From positions 1-23,390 of IMG/VR virus record IMGVR_UViG_3300034375_000425: a DNA stretch of 23,390 nt; one strand, 5' to 3'. The position numbers were made by a program, and so were the translations under genes. This stretch comes from a virus. Shown here piece by piece: positions 14,786 to 21,112 of the stretch. The notes below the pieces were generated by a model, which was not told the DNA's origin, searched no databases, and worked only from the letters and a program-made list of their open reading frames with translations. The first letter of the stretch is position 1. The number at the start of each line of letters is the position of its first letter.

Positions 14786-15435
14786 TAGCTTTTGGGCCTT
14801 ATGACTAAGCCAGTACGATACTGGTCAGTTGTTTCCTTAGCTTCGCCAAGAGCTTTGATCCCAACGATAGACTCCTGAAGGCGTTGAGCATACATCTGCA
14901 TGACATCAGTTTCGCCCTTCATAAAGATGTACGCTTCAATCAAGCTCCCGTAAAGCAAAGCCATTTCAGCGTTTGTGCTAAGCCAGGTCGTACCAGAGTC
15001 CGATAGTTCTGTAATGCTTTGCGGACGGTAGAGGTAGTGAAGCTCCATCGTATAGATCGCATCCGGTGTTGGACCAAGCAAAAAATAGTCCACGTCGAAC
15101 TGCGAGTAATACAAGGGGGCACCCTTTGTGGTGGTGTCCGGATTGTACTGCTGGACGAATGATACATCCTTAAACTCAAGGAAGTGACGGTCTCCGTCGT
15201 CGCCTCGATAGCTTAACGAGTCAGGCGCCAAGAAGTCAGACGGAACAGCTAGGTACGGATTCCCATCGTCCGAAAACGCTGTTGCGTTTTTACGGAACAA
15301 GCTTAGTTGAACCTGCTTTAGGATTCGCTCTTCAGCCTGCCGAATAAACAACGGAATGTTGTTAACGAAGGTGGTCTCTTCGTTTTCCGTGTAATCCTTA
15401 ACAGCTTGTTTCAACTCGCCATATGTAAGTGTCAT
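14785..15435 (-). CDS. Head-tail adaptor protein, SU10 adaptor-like
   Basis: This 216-residue protein has an N-terminal helical segment (TYGELKQAVKDYTENEETTF, then NNIPLFIRQAEERILKQVQL). A beta-rich middle contains YLAVPSDFLAPDSLSY, FLEFKDVSFVQQYNP and MELHYLYRPQSITEL, and a C-terminal helical part contains ALLYGSLIEAYIFMKGE. The pattern resembles the adaptor or connector proteins that attach the tail to the portal in podoviruses such as SU10 (family name from memory). The start shares ATGA with the upstream stop. A second protein of similar design lies at 15734-16399, so the two may form successive rings or contact different partners. Confidence 0.8.
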   Translation of the reverse strand: MTLTYGELKQAVKDYTENEETTFVNNIPLFIRQAEERILKQVQLSLFRKNATAFSDDGNPYLAVPSDFLAPDSLSYRGDDGDRHFLEFKDVSFVQQYNPDTTTKGAPLYYSQFDVDYFLLGPTPDAIYTMELHYLYRPQSITELSDSGTTWLSTNAEMALLYGSLIEAYIFMKGETDVMQMYAQRLQESIVGIKALGEAKETTDQYRTGLVIRPKS

Positions 15436-15734
15436 GTCGTCACCACCGTAACTTGTCCCACCTTACCTAACATACGAGGACGCTCAAGGCGAGGATTCTC
15501 CACTGTCGGAACACCAACATATACCTGTAGAGCCTCTGGTTGGTCCGGGCGAGGATCCCGTAGAGCCTGTGGGTCAGGGCCTGGGCGAGGAGGAAATAAC
15601 TGAGGATGTTTTGGTTCATACTCGTCCCTACCGACAAGCGCGCCAGTCCACTCCTTCTTCATATCCCGAAGACGGTAACGGAAACCCGACCGGTCAGAAA
15701 TGCCGTATGCGTTCTTGCCAGATGCGAATGCCAT
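15432..15734 (-). CDS. Conserved small virion-associated protein
   Basis: This 100-residue protein begins MAFASGKNAYGISDRSGF, then RYRLRDMKKEW and GALVGRDEYEPKHPQL. A proline-rich middle follows (PPRPGPDPQALRDPRPDQP). The end, LGKVGQVTVVTT, resembles the C-terminus of the protein at 3137-3433. The start shares a TGATG junction with the upstream adaptor gene. I recall this family, including SGFRYRLRDMKKEW, from many marine phages. The proline-rich centre suggests an extended peptide that wraps or links other virion parts. It shows no enzymatic motif. Function unknown. Confidence 0.8.
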   Translation of the reverse strand: MAFASGKNAYGISDRSGFRYRLRDMKKEWTGALVGRDEYEPKHPQLFPPRPGPDPQALRDPRPDQPEALQVYVGVPTVENPRLERPRMLGKVGQVTVVTT

Positions 15735-16399
15735 CAGACCCTCAGATAACGAATGCTCGGCGTCAGAGTCAGCGGCACCTTGGCCTCGTCCTCATTCGCC
15801 GCGCGTTGGAACTCTTCCTCGTAAATGGATTTCATCATCTGCACACGTTCAGGCGCACGCTTAACCGCAAGGTAATACGCCAAGCCCGCAACCATGCAGG
15901 GATAAAAACGGAAGGGAATGCCAGTGGTGTTCGTCAGAGTATCCACATCCTCGATACGGCGTACGTAGTAATACACCAGCTGGTCAGTGGAGTTTTCTGG
16001 CGTCTGCCACAGGTTAATGACAGGAGCAATCTGACGATCAAAGTAAAACTGAGAGGGACGACCCTGGTCGGTCTTGTTCGGAAAGTTCAAATAATCCGAT
16101 CGGCTGATCCGATCCATCTCGTAGTCAGTCCCGCTGCGGCGCAGAACCATGTCCAGGATATCTACGACATCCTCTGCCAAAGTATACTGCGCGGTGCCTT
16201 GCGTCACGGTCGTCGTACCTTGGGCCACGGTCCACAGGTTCAAGCCACGGTTAGCCCATTCGGCAAACATCAGGTTCATCGAGCGACGAGCCGTCTTGGC
16301 GTCGTAGCCCGTCCGCATCTCTTGACCGATGCGCTCGTAGGCCTCTTCAATCGCTTCCGCGACGTCGAGGTTAAAGTCTCGTGAACCAGATGTTGTCAT
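15734..16399 (-). CDS. Probable head-tail connector / tail accessory protein
   Basis: This 221-residue protein begins with helices (FNLDVAEAIEEAYERIGQEM, then AKTARRSMNLMFAEWANRG). A beta-rich part follows (TTVTQGTAQYTLAEDVVDIL, QLVYYYVRRIEDV). The C-terminus is helical (PCMVAGLAYYLAVKRAPERV, then MMKSIYEEEFQRAANEDE). The AARRSLNLMLxEWxNRGxNLW-type N-terminus is, as far as I recall, typical of head-to-tail connector proteins that follow capsid genes in podovirus-like phages, comparable in design to P22 gp4. The start overlaps the stop of the tiny basic gene upstream as ATGA. A connector role is inferred from fold pattern and location. Confidence 0.8.
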   Translation of the reverse strand: MTTSGSRDFNLDVAEAIEEAYERIGQEMRTGYDAKTARRSMNLMFAEWANRGLNLWTVAQGTTTVTQGTAQYTLAEDVVDILDMVLRRSGTDYEMDRISRSDYLNFPNKTDQGRPSQFYFDRQIAPVINLWQTPENSTDQLVYYYVRRIEDVDTLTNTTGIPFRFYPCMVAGLAYYLAVKRAPERVQMMKSIYEEEFQRAANEDEAKVPLTLTPSIRYLRV

Positions 16400-16548
16400 T
16401 TCTTTTTAGCCGTCTTGGCCGATTGCTTGAACGCCTTAGCAGTAGGCGCCCCTTTCGAACCGGGCTTTCTCATTTTCTCACCAGAACCAGCGGCGATGCG
16501 CTTACGTTTGGCGTGAATGTTGGCGTAAAGTCCTGGCTTCTTGGCCAT
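16396..16548 (-). CDS. Tiny lysine-rich phage protein (MAKKPGLYANIHAKRKRI family)
   Basis: This 50-residue open reading frame starts at 16548, where ATG overlaps the upstream stop as TAATG, and ends in ATGA overlap with the connector gene. The product begins MAKKPGLYANIHAKRKRIAA, then contains GSGEKMRKPGSKGAPTAKAF and ends in KTAKKK. It is very basic, with about one third Lys or Arg. I recognise the opening as a recurrent small protein of marine phages. It could bind nucleic acid or the acidic surface of other virion proteins; no function is known to me. Overlap on both sides strongly supports that it is translated. Confidence 0.85.
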   Translation of the reverse strand: MAKKPGLYANIHAKRKRIAAGSGEKMRKPGSKGAPTAKAFKQSAKTAKKK

Positions 16549-16685
16549 TACTTCATCTTCCCCATAGCCATTTGTTTGCGGGGGCTACACATCGACTGAT
16601 CCGTCGTCTTAACCTTGCCGCCCTTTTTGTAGCCAGCTTTAACTTTGCCGCCCATCTTCATGCCTTTGGATTTGCAACCAGCCAT
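16548..16685 (-). CDS. Tiny Lys/Met/Gly-rich basic protein
   Basis: The start at 16685 (MAGCKSKGMKMGGKVKAGYK) is preferred because GGAGG lies five bases upstream, giving 45 residues. The same frame is open further upstream, with ATG at 16733 and GTG at 16745, but neither has a comparable ribosome binding site; 16733 would give 61 residues. The protein contains two KGGKVK-like segments and ends in KQMAMGKMK, with two cysteines. It ends in TAATG overlap with the next tiny basic gene. Similar Lys/Gly/Met-rich small proteins occur in marine phage structural operons in my recollection. Function unknown; nucleic-acid or virion binding is a guess from charge. Confidence 0.6.
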   Translation of the reverse strand: MAGCKSKGMKMGGKVKAGYKKGGKVKTTDQSMCSPRKQMAMGKMK

Positions 16686-16738
16686 CGGAACCTCCGTTAT
16701 TTGCTTAGCCATATTACCACGCATCATTGCCATTGTCT

Positions 16739-16978
16739 TCACCACAAAGCTTTGGTTGCGAAGAAGGCCGTGATCGCGAGAAGCGTAATCGCGATCTGCC
16801 CGTAGAAGGCCATCGTGCCATGATACACTCGATTGTCCAACTTCTCGATAGCGTTGGCCAGTCTCAGCATGTCCTTCTCCATATGAGAAAGATGATTGTT
16901 TTCAAGACGATCCAGTACGGCCTCAATCCTTACGAGGCGTTTGTCGATGTCATGTACATCTTTCTCAACAGTATCCAT
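16739..16978 (-). CDS. Coiled-coil protein with C-terminal membrane anchor, holin candidate
   Basis: The start at 16978 (MDTVEKDVHDIDKRL) lies four bases after the upstream stop; a 26-codon in-frame extension would overlap the upstream basic gene and was rejected. The 79-residue protein has a coiled-coil region at about residues 5-50 (RLVRIEAVLDRLENN, then MLRLANAIEKLDNRV). One C-terminal hydrophobic segment follows at about 57-75 (AFYGQIAITLLAITAFFATK). That layout matches small XhlA-like haemolysin/holin-associated proteins and tail-anchored phage membrane proteins. No endolysin or other lysis gene is adjacent, so a lysis role is uncertain. It might instead anchor virion assembly at the membrane. 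Confidence 0.75.
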   Translation of the reverse strand: MDTVEKDVHDIDKRLVRIEAVLDRLENNHLSHMEKDMLRLANAIEKLDNRVYHGTMAFYGQIAITLLAITAFFATKALW

Positions 16979-16982
16979 TCCG

Positions 16983-17228
16983 TCACCACATCTTGCACGA
17001 CCAATACTTGGCCGATAGTTTATCCAACTTGCCCTTGTCACAACCATGACGCGCACGGAATGACTTCCGGCGTTCTGGGTTGGATTTCTTGATCGTCATA
17101 TTGGCATCGCCAAAACGAACGATCTTCTCCTTGCCATTGGCACAGGCTTTTACAACGGACTTCTTGCCGCCCGAAACTTGGCGCTTGGGTTTGTTGCAGG
17201 CCATCTTGGACTTATCGATCTTAGGCAT
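16983..17228 (-). CDS. Small basic Cys/Trp protein, DUF5872-like
   Basis: This 81-residue, strongly basic protein has VVKACANGKEKIVRFGDANM (about residues 25-44), KSFRARHGCD (55-64) and a closing YWSCKMW. The combination of a FGD turn, RKSFRARHxC and a terminal WSCKxW is distinctive. I recall it as a family (DUF5872, from memory) found in marine phages and possibly some large algal viruses. Four cysteines (C11, C29, C63, C78) and a conserved histidine could bind a metal. The start overlaps the upstream stop as TAATG. Function is unknown. It is one of several small basic proteins encoded side by side here. Confidence 0.8.
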   Translation of the reverse strand: MPKIDKSKMACNKPKRQVSGGKKSVVKACANGKEKIVRFGDANMTIKKSNPERRKSFRARHGCDKGKLDKLSAKYWSCKMW

Positions 17229-18028
17229 TAGAGTGGCCCCGTACTTTGAATGTAAACAAATTCCATTGACGCCGAAACATTAAAGCTAACAGATCCAGAG
17301 GAAGAAAACGCCCTCATTTCTAAGTCTGTTTTTTCTGCGAACCTTAATGGAAAAGTATAAAATTGCTCGTGTGCGCCATCTGTAAGAGTAAATCTTTCTT
17401 TTATTTGAAACACTTCCCCATAGGGTCTAGCAACAAGACTAGCATTCAGAATAGAAGGTGTCTGAGTTGATGTGCCTGTGGACAAGGACATCTTTGTAAG
17501 AAAGGCTGTATATCCTGCGGGAACTGTCCAAAGACCCATTAATGTTTGGTTGTCGCCAACCCCATTTATGGTCAGGTAAATATTAGCTGGAACCCCAGAT
17601 GTAACCGTACCTGTTCCTGCGTAAAGTGTGCCAGCGTTTGCGCCACCACTACCTGCACTGCGAACAATGCCGCGATTTATACGCAGATAAGATTTTGTGG
17701 TACTAACAGCCGTTTGTCCATTTAAGGTGACAACTTCGTTTATTTCGTTGTAATCACCATCTAGGCCAAAAATTTCAACCGTTCTTGCACCAGTTCCTGC
17801 GGCAGTGTCGTCAACCGAACTGCTTGATATAGTCATTACTGTGGCTGATGCAGGGTAGGAATACAAACCACCTTGTTCCCAGATGGTTTCTCTTGTGGCT
17901 CCAACATCGCTGTTGTAGCCAAATTTAAACACAGTTTTATGGCCAGGGATTTGACCCCTGGCCACTTGAAGTTCAAACGGCTCAGAAGTACCGACCTGCG
18001 TAATCGATCTGATGTCGTAGGTCGGCAT
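17228..18028 (-). CDS. Beta-rich virion structural protein
   Basis: This 266-residue protein begins MPTYDIRSITQVGTSEPFEL. It contains HKTVFKFGYNSDVGATRETI, then WEQGGLYSYPASATVM (to about residue 65), followed by alternating beta strands (TYGEV-type and FNVSASMEFVYIQS near the end). The FGYNxD...ETIWxQGGxYxYP pattern is, to my knowledge, shared by a structural protein family of marine phages. The start has GAGG seven bases upstream. The coding sequence is visibly richer in A and T than the capsid gene, which may reflect separate recent history. It probably forms part of the virion surface or neck. No enzymatic motif is seen. Confidence 0.8.
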   Translation of the reverse strand: MPTYDIRSITQVGTSEPFELQVARGQIPGHKTVFKFGYNSDVGATRETIWEQGGLYSYPASATVMTISSSSVDDTAAGTGARTVEIFGLDGDYNEINEVVTLNGQTAVSTTKSYLRINRGIVRSAGSGGANAGTLYAGTGTVTSGVPANIYLTINGVGDNQTLMGLWTVPAGYTAFLTKMSLSTGTSTQTPSILNASLVARPYGEVFQIKERFTLTDGAHEQFYTFPLRFAEKTDLEMRAFSSSGSVSFNVSASMEFVYIQSTGPL

Positions 18029-18036
18029 TCTTTACC

Positions 18037-18663
18037 TCAGTTGTACATAGCGGTGAAGCTGGAGAACACAGTGGTCCCAGCTGTGTATGGAAGGTAAATA
18101 CCACCATCATACATGATCCCCTCGTCAGGGATGATGATGTCTCGGTCGCTACCCGCCGAAGCAACAGTTGCCAGCTGCAAATGAGCTGTGCCTGTTGCGC
18201 TACCGTCCGTGAACGACAATACACCTGCTGTACCTGAGTGGATCAGGTAGATTCCTCGCAAACGTGCACGACCAGCATAGATAACATCGATAGAGTTGTT
18301 AGCCATGCCGACAGTGATAGCCGCCGCAGTGTTATCATCAACCGTAACCTGAGTCACTGTGCGGAAGTACAGCGTCCCAGTTGAAGTATCAGTATCCGCG
18401 CCAGCGATAGTCTCCGTTTGAGCATTACCATTCACATCAGTACCGGTGACAGTGAACGTACGTCCATCATCCGCACCCGCACAAGTGATTGTGATCAAGC
18501 GTGCCGCCGTAAACGTAGCCACACCACCAGAAGCTAACGCACCGTTGATAGTGAGATTTTGCTCACCACCTGCGGCTGGAGTTTGCGATTGGCAGACCCC
18601 ATCGGCGTCGGCAGCTGTAGTGTCAGCTGCGATGTACTTGGCCTTTACGTCAGAGCCAGCCAT
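18037..18663 (-). CDS. Beta-rich structural protein
   Basis: The start at 18663 (MAGSDVKAKYIAADTTAADA) is fixed by AAGGAG seven bases upstream. The frame stays open for 76 more codons, but that stretch runs through the neighbouring small gene in another frame and gives an improbable Cys/Trp/Arg-rich sequence. The 208-residue product is all-beta in pattern (TFTVTGTDVNGNAQTETIAG, LYFRTVTQVTVDD, AGRARLRGIYLIHSG), with Thr/Ala/Gly/Asp dominance and no enzymatic motif. It lies among small structural proteins following the capsid gene, so decoration or neck roles are the best guesses. A tail tube role is less likely because the phage appears short-tailed. Confidence 0.8.
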   Translation of the reverse strand: MAGSDVKAKYIAADTTAADADGVCQSQTPAAGGEQNLTINGALASGGVATFTAARLITITCAGADDGRTFTVTGTDVNGNAQTETIAGADTDTSTGTLYFRTVTQVTVDDNTAAAITVGMANNSIDVIYAGRARLRGIYLIHSGTAGVLSFTDGSATGTAHLQLATVASAGSDRDIIIPDEGIMYDGGIYLPYTAGTTVFSSFTAMYN

Positions 18664-18674
18664 TTCAAATCTCC

Positions 18675-18872
18675 TTAACCAGCGGAGATCGAAAGAGTCA
18701 CACCATCCAACCAGATAGCGCCAGCAACGCCGGGATCCGAAGTGGGGATCACGATCACGTTTGCGGTCGAAGTAGCAGTTAGAGCGCCAGTTGCAGTGAC
18801 CGTAGTTGCGGTCACAGCACCAACAAAACCGTTGGTCGAGGTAACGGGACCAGAGAAAGTAGTCGAAGCCAT
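18675..18872 (-). CDS. Small Thr/Val/Ala-rich structural protein
   Basis: This 65-residue protein begins MASTTFSGPVTSTNGFVGAV. It continues with TATTVTATGALTATSTANVI and ends AIWLDGVTLSISAG. It is probably all-beta and resembles short virion proteins I recall from marine phages (the SGPVxSxNGF opening). It is the first gene after the terminator and the 177-base gap, with an AAAGGG ribosome binding site whose first bases lie in an inverted repeat. Its stop codon forms part of the next gene's ribosome binding site. It may decorate the capsid or initiate the downstream structural operon. Function unknown. Confidence 0.8.
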   Translation of the reverse strand: MASTTFSGPVTSTNGFVGAVTATTVTATGALTATSTANVIVIPTSDPGVAGAIWLDGVTLSISAG

Positions 18873-18883
18873 GTTCGTACCCT

Positions 18884-18915
18884 TTGCACAAGGTTTAGCC
18901 TCGTAGTCTGTGCAA
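18884..18915 (-). promoter_or_regulatory. Inverted repeat touching the ribosome binding site of the small gene
   Basis: TTGCACA and TGTGCAA form perfect 7-bp arms around 18 bases. On the minus strand the second arm ends within AAAGGG, the ribosome binding site for the start at 18872. It could be an operator, or an mRNA hairpin that stabilises or gates translation. No experiment supports either. Confidence 0.5.
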
Positions 18916-18986
18916 CGTCAGGAGGGCGGATACCTGTCTACGAAGCTGAGTTTTTGCCCTGCTCGCAGTTTATAACAAGGTTGCAG

Positions 18987-19017
18987 AAAAAGAAAGGGGC
19001 GATCCGAAGACCGCCCC
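18987..19017 (-). terminator. Rho-independent terminator after the capsid gene
   Basis: On the minus strand GGGGCGGTC and GATCGCCCC form a 9-bp stem (one G-T pair) closed by the very stable TTCG loop, directly followed by TTTCTTTTT. It lies 32 bases beyond the stop of the major capsid gene. It should end or reduce transcripts from the head module and so separate capsid expression from the downstream genes. Confidence 0.9.
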
Positions 19018-19049
19018 AGTCGATAAGTCCACAGGGAGGGTGGTAGGAC

Positions 19050-19964
19050 TTATGCTGCGCCAGGCGAACCGAACACCGCACGGGGGTCCGAGAAGCCGAA
19101 GCTGTAACGCTCACGAGCCTTGAAGCGCATGTTGCCGGTGTCGAAGTCGGCTTCCATGCCGGTCGACAGCGGGGTGCGCTCAAAGTGGATGAAGCCACGG
19201 GGCGCGTCAGTCTTCACAAACCAAGCATCGGGGTCGGTCAGGAAGTCGTTGACGGTGTAGCCCTCAGGCAGCATGCCCATCGAACGGATCGCGTTGACGT
19301 CGTTGTCTGCAGTGCCGACACGCAGGTTCGAAACCATCAGACGCTCAGCAACGAACTGCAGCTGGCGAGGGATGATGAGTTTCATGCCGCGCAGGGCAAC
19401 TTTCAGACCACGCTCGTCGACGAAGCCCGCGATGTTGATCAGAGCATCTTCCAACGAGGTTTCGTTCAGGTCAGCAGCAACCGCCGGCTCGTTTGCAAAA
19501 GTGCCACCGCTGGTCAGCGGGTGGTCAGTTGCACACAGAGCTTTGCCGTCGCCACCTGCCGAAGCGCCTGCAGTGAAGGCGTTGTTCAGCACGGCAGCAG
19601 CTTTAACCTGCTTGGTGTGAGCCATCGAACGAGCCAGCGCACGGGTGTAACGCGAACCCAAGCGGTCATAGAGGTTGTCCTCAATGGCCTCTTCAGTCAG
19701 CGAGAACGCCAGCGCAATCGTTTCGTGATTGTAGCGGGCGGTGTACGCTTCGTTGGCATCGTCAAAGTTGATCGCAGAACCTTCGGATTTGGTCGGTGCC
19801 GCGCCGAAGCCCGACAGCATAACCTCTTCCTCAAATGCACGATCCGACGACTCGGTGGTGTAGATTTCGGAGTGCTGGTTTTCGTACCGACCATACTCCA
19901 TGCCGAAGAGGGCGTTAAGACCCGGCTCCAGCTCTTTCGCGAGTTGTGCGCGCGAGATAGCCAT
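19050..19964 (-). CDS. Major capsid protein, HK97-fold, Mu gpT-like
   Basis: The 304-residue protein has a strong AAGGAGGG ribosome binding site. Key segments are an N-terminal helix (SRAQLAKELEPGLNALFGM), a spine-helix-like region (about 90-130, LTEEAIEDNLYDRLGSRYTR), ALCATDHPLTSGG (142-154) and LKVALRGMKLIIPRQLQF (187-204). FIHFERTPLSTGM and a C-terminal YSFGFSDPRAVFGS follow. I associate the xLxxxDHP loop followed by a mid-protein LIIPRQLQ strand with Mu gpT-like capsid proteins of the HK97 fold. No propeptide or protease gene is visible nearby; the separate scaffolding gene upstream agrees with protease-free assembly. Terminator follows directly. Capsid identity is well supported by context. 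Confidence 0.9.
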   Translation of the reverse strand: MAISRAQLAKELEPGLNALFGMEYGRYENQHSEIYTTESSDRAFEEEVMLSGFGAAPTKSEGSAINFDDANEAYTARYNHETIALAFSLTEEAIEDNLYDRLGSRYTRALARSMAHTKQVKAAAVLNNAFTAGASAGGDGKALCATDHPLTSGGTFANEPAVAADLNETSLEDALINIAGFVDERGLKVALRGMKLIIPRQLQFVAERLMVSNLRVGTADNDVNAIRSMGMLPEGYTVNDFLTDPDAWFVKTDAPRGFIHFERTPLSTGMEADFDTGNMRFKARERYSFGFSDPRAVFGSPGAA

Positions 19965-19977
19965 ATTTCAGCCCTCC

Positions 19978-20622
19978 TTAGACGCCGGTCGTCGAAACAG
20001 TACCACCAGCAATCGCGCCGTTGGGCGAGTTGAAGTGGTTGTTCAAACGAACGATTACGGGGATACCAGCAACGGTGAAATCCGAGTTTTCCGGATCTTC
20101 CTGAATGCCCATGATGCGCAGGTTCAGGGTGTTGGTGGTGGCGATGGTATTGGTGTCCAGGTAAGCGGACGAAATACCGGTGGTGGTCGAACCAGAAGTG
20201 CCGGTGCCGAAGTTTGCGTTCGAGAAGATCGCAGCACGCAGCTCAGCTTCAGTATCCCACGAGGTGGTCACGTTGCCAGTGGCAATCACGAACAGCTGTG
20301 CGGGATCGTCATAGACGAATGCCTTGACGGGGAAGTTCGAGTCAGCACCCGAACCGGGCCAGTAGTTGGACCAGACGGTTTTACCGGTGGTCGAGGAAAC
20401 GTATTCACAACCAGCGAACACACCTAGCAGGCCTACAGTGCCGCCCGCAGCTGCGCCAACGATGTCAATGACACCTGCGGCCAGCGGGATGACAGGAGAG
20501 CCCTGATAGATCGCGTTCGTATTGTTGTAAGCAATACGATACTCGGTAGCACCGGTGCTGTTGGTGTTCTGACCCATCTTGCCGATGGGACGAAGACCGA
20601 ATGCGCCATTTGTATTGGCCAT
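19978..20622 (-). CDS. Probable capsid decoration or head structural protein
   Basis: This 214-residue protein begins MANTNGAFGLRPIGKMGQNT and continues YRIAYNNTNAIYQGSPVIPL. It has beta-rich segments including VGLLGVFAGCEYV, KAFVYDDPAQLFVIATG and NTLNLRIMGIQEDPEN, and ends in RLNNHFNSPNGAIAGGT. The opening (NGAFGLRPxGKxGQN) recurs beside major capsid genes in marine phages to my knowledge. It sits directly upstream of the capsid gene, with an AAAGGAG ribosome binding site and 13 bases between the genes. A head decoration or capsid-stabilising role is therefore likely, but not proven. No enzymatic motif is visible. Confidence 0.8.
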   Translation of the reverse strand: MANTNGAFGLRPIGKMGQNTNSTGATEYRIAYNNTNAIYQGSPVIPLAAGVIDIVGAAAGGTVGLLGVFAGCEYVSSTTGKTVWSNYWPGSGADSNFPVKAFVYDDPAQLFVIATGNVTTSWDTEAELRAAIFSNANFGTGTSGSTTTGISSAYLDTNTIATTNTLNLRIMGIQEDPENSDFTVAGIPVIVRLNNHFNSPNGAIAGGTVSTTGV

Positions 20623-20646
20623 TTTTCAGCTCCTTTAGCTTTCAGT

Positions 20647-21108
20647 TTACTCGGAGGAACCACGTCCACCGAATGAGACACGACTCTGCCGACTTTGATG
20701 AATCGGCATTGAAGGATGTTGTTCCTTCATCAGGTCCTGATCGACAGCCTGCATTTGTTCGCGGGTCCGGAGCCCGTAATACTCGGATCGTTCGTCAGCA
20801 GTTTCGACAGGTATACGGCACAGCATCAAGCCACCATTGCCGATCACCCCAGCATACTTGCCATCATCGATGACAGGCGCTTGGTAATCAGGATACTCGT
20901 CAGCACGGACAGGTTCCCATCCTTCACGTAGCTTGGTAAAGACGTTCGTCTTATCTTCCTCGCCACGCATTGCTACTCGAATCCAACGATGCACATACCC
21001 ATCAGGTGCGGGAGGAGCATCTAGGCGGCTGGGCGGTGCCCAAGGTTTACGGCGCGATTCTTTCTCGCGAGTTTGCGTTGCCCGTGGTGCGCGTGTGTTC
21101 TCAGTCAT
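20647..21108 (-). CDS. Conserved head-module protein (PPSRLDAPPAPDGYVHRWIR family)
   Basis: This 153-residue protein has a basic N-terminal region (TREKESRRKPWAPPSRLDAP), then PDGYVHRWIRVAMRG and NVFTKLREGWEPVRADEYPD. GVIGNGGLMLCRIPVETADE follows, with a C-terminal SRVSFGGRG. The family is one I recall as extremely widespread beside the capsid and scaffold genes of marine phages, always between them. It has no known enzymatic motif. The context suggests an assembly or minor capsid role. The ribosome binding site AAGGA lies nine bases upstream, and only four bases separate it from the scaffold stop. Confidence 0.85.
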   Translation of the reverse strand: MTENTRAPRATQTREKESRRKPWAPPSRLDAPPAPDGYVHRWIRVAMRGEEDKTNVFTKLREGWEPVRADEYPDYQAPVIDDGKYAGVIGNGGLMLCRIPVETADERSEYYGLRTREQMQAVDQDLMKEQHPSMPIHQSRQSRVSFGGRGSSE

Positions 21109-21112
21109 CTGA

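Larger units (their letters stand above)
18873..19049 (-). other. Main intergenic region, with terminator and possible operon start
   Basis: This is the only sizeable non-coding stretch in the window (177 bases). On the minus strand it holds, in order, a rho-independent terminator, then TTGTTATAAACTG, whose TATAAA could be a -10 element though no convincing -35 is seen. An inverted repeat and the ribosome binding site of the next gene follow. A promoter here is plausible but not demonstrated. Confidence 0.6.

Noticed and set aside
18664-18891. A 76-codon upstream extension of the beta-rich gene starting at 18663
   Set aside because: It encodes an improbable Cys/Trp/Arg-rich sequence and overlaps the well-formed small gene at 18675-18872. 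A strong AAGGAG marks the start at 18663.
18938-19198. Minus-strand open frame crossing the terminator
   Set aside because: It runs through the capsid gene's end in another frame and through the terminator stem, so it is not a plausible gene.
19185-20033. A 282-codon open frame on the plus strand across the capsid gene
   Set aside because: It lies antisense to the capsid gene and crosses its start; the composition shows no recognisable protein and the opposite frame is clearly the capsid.
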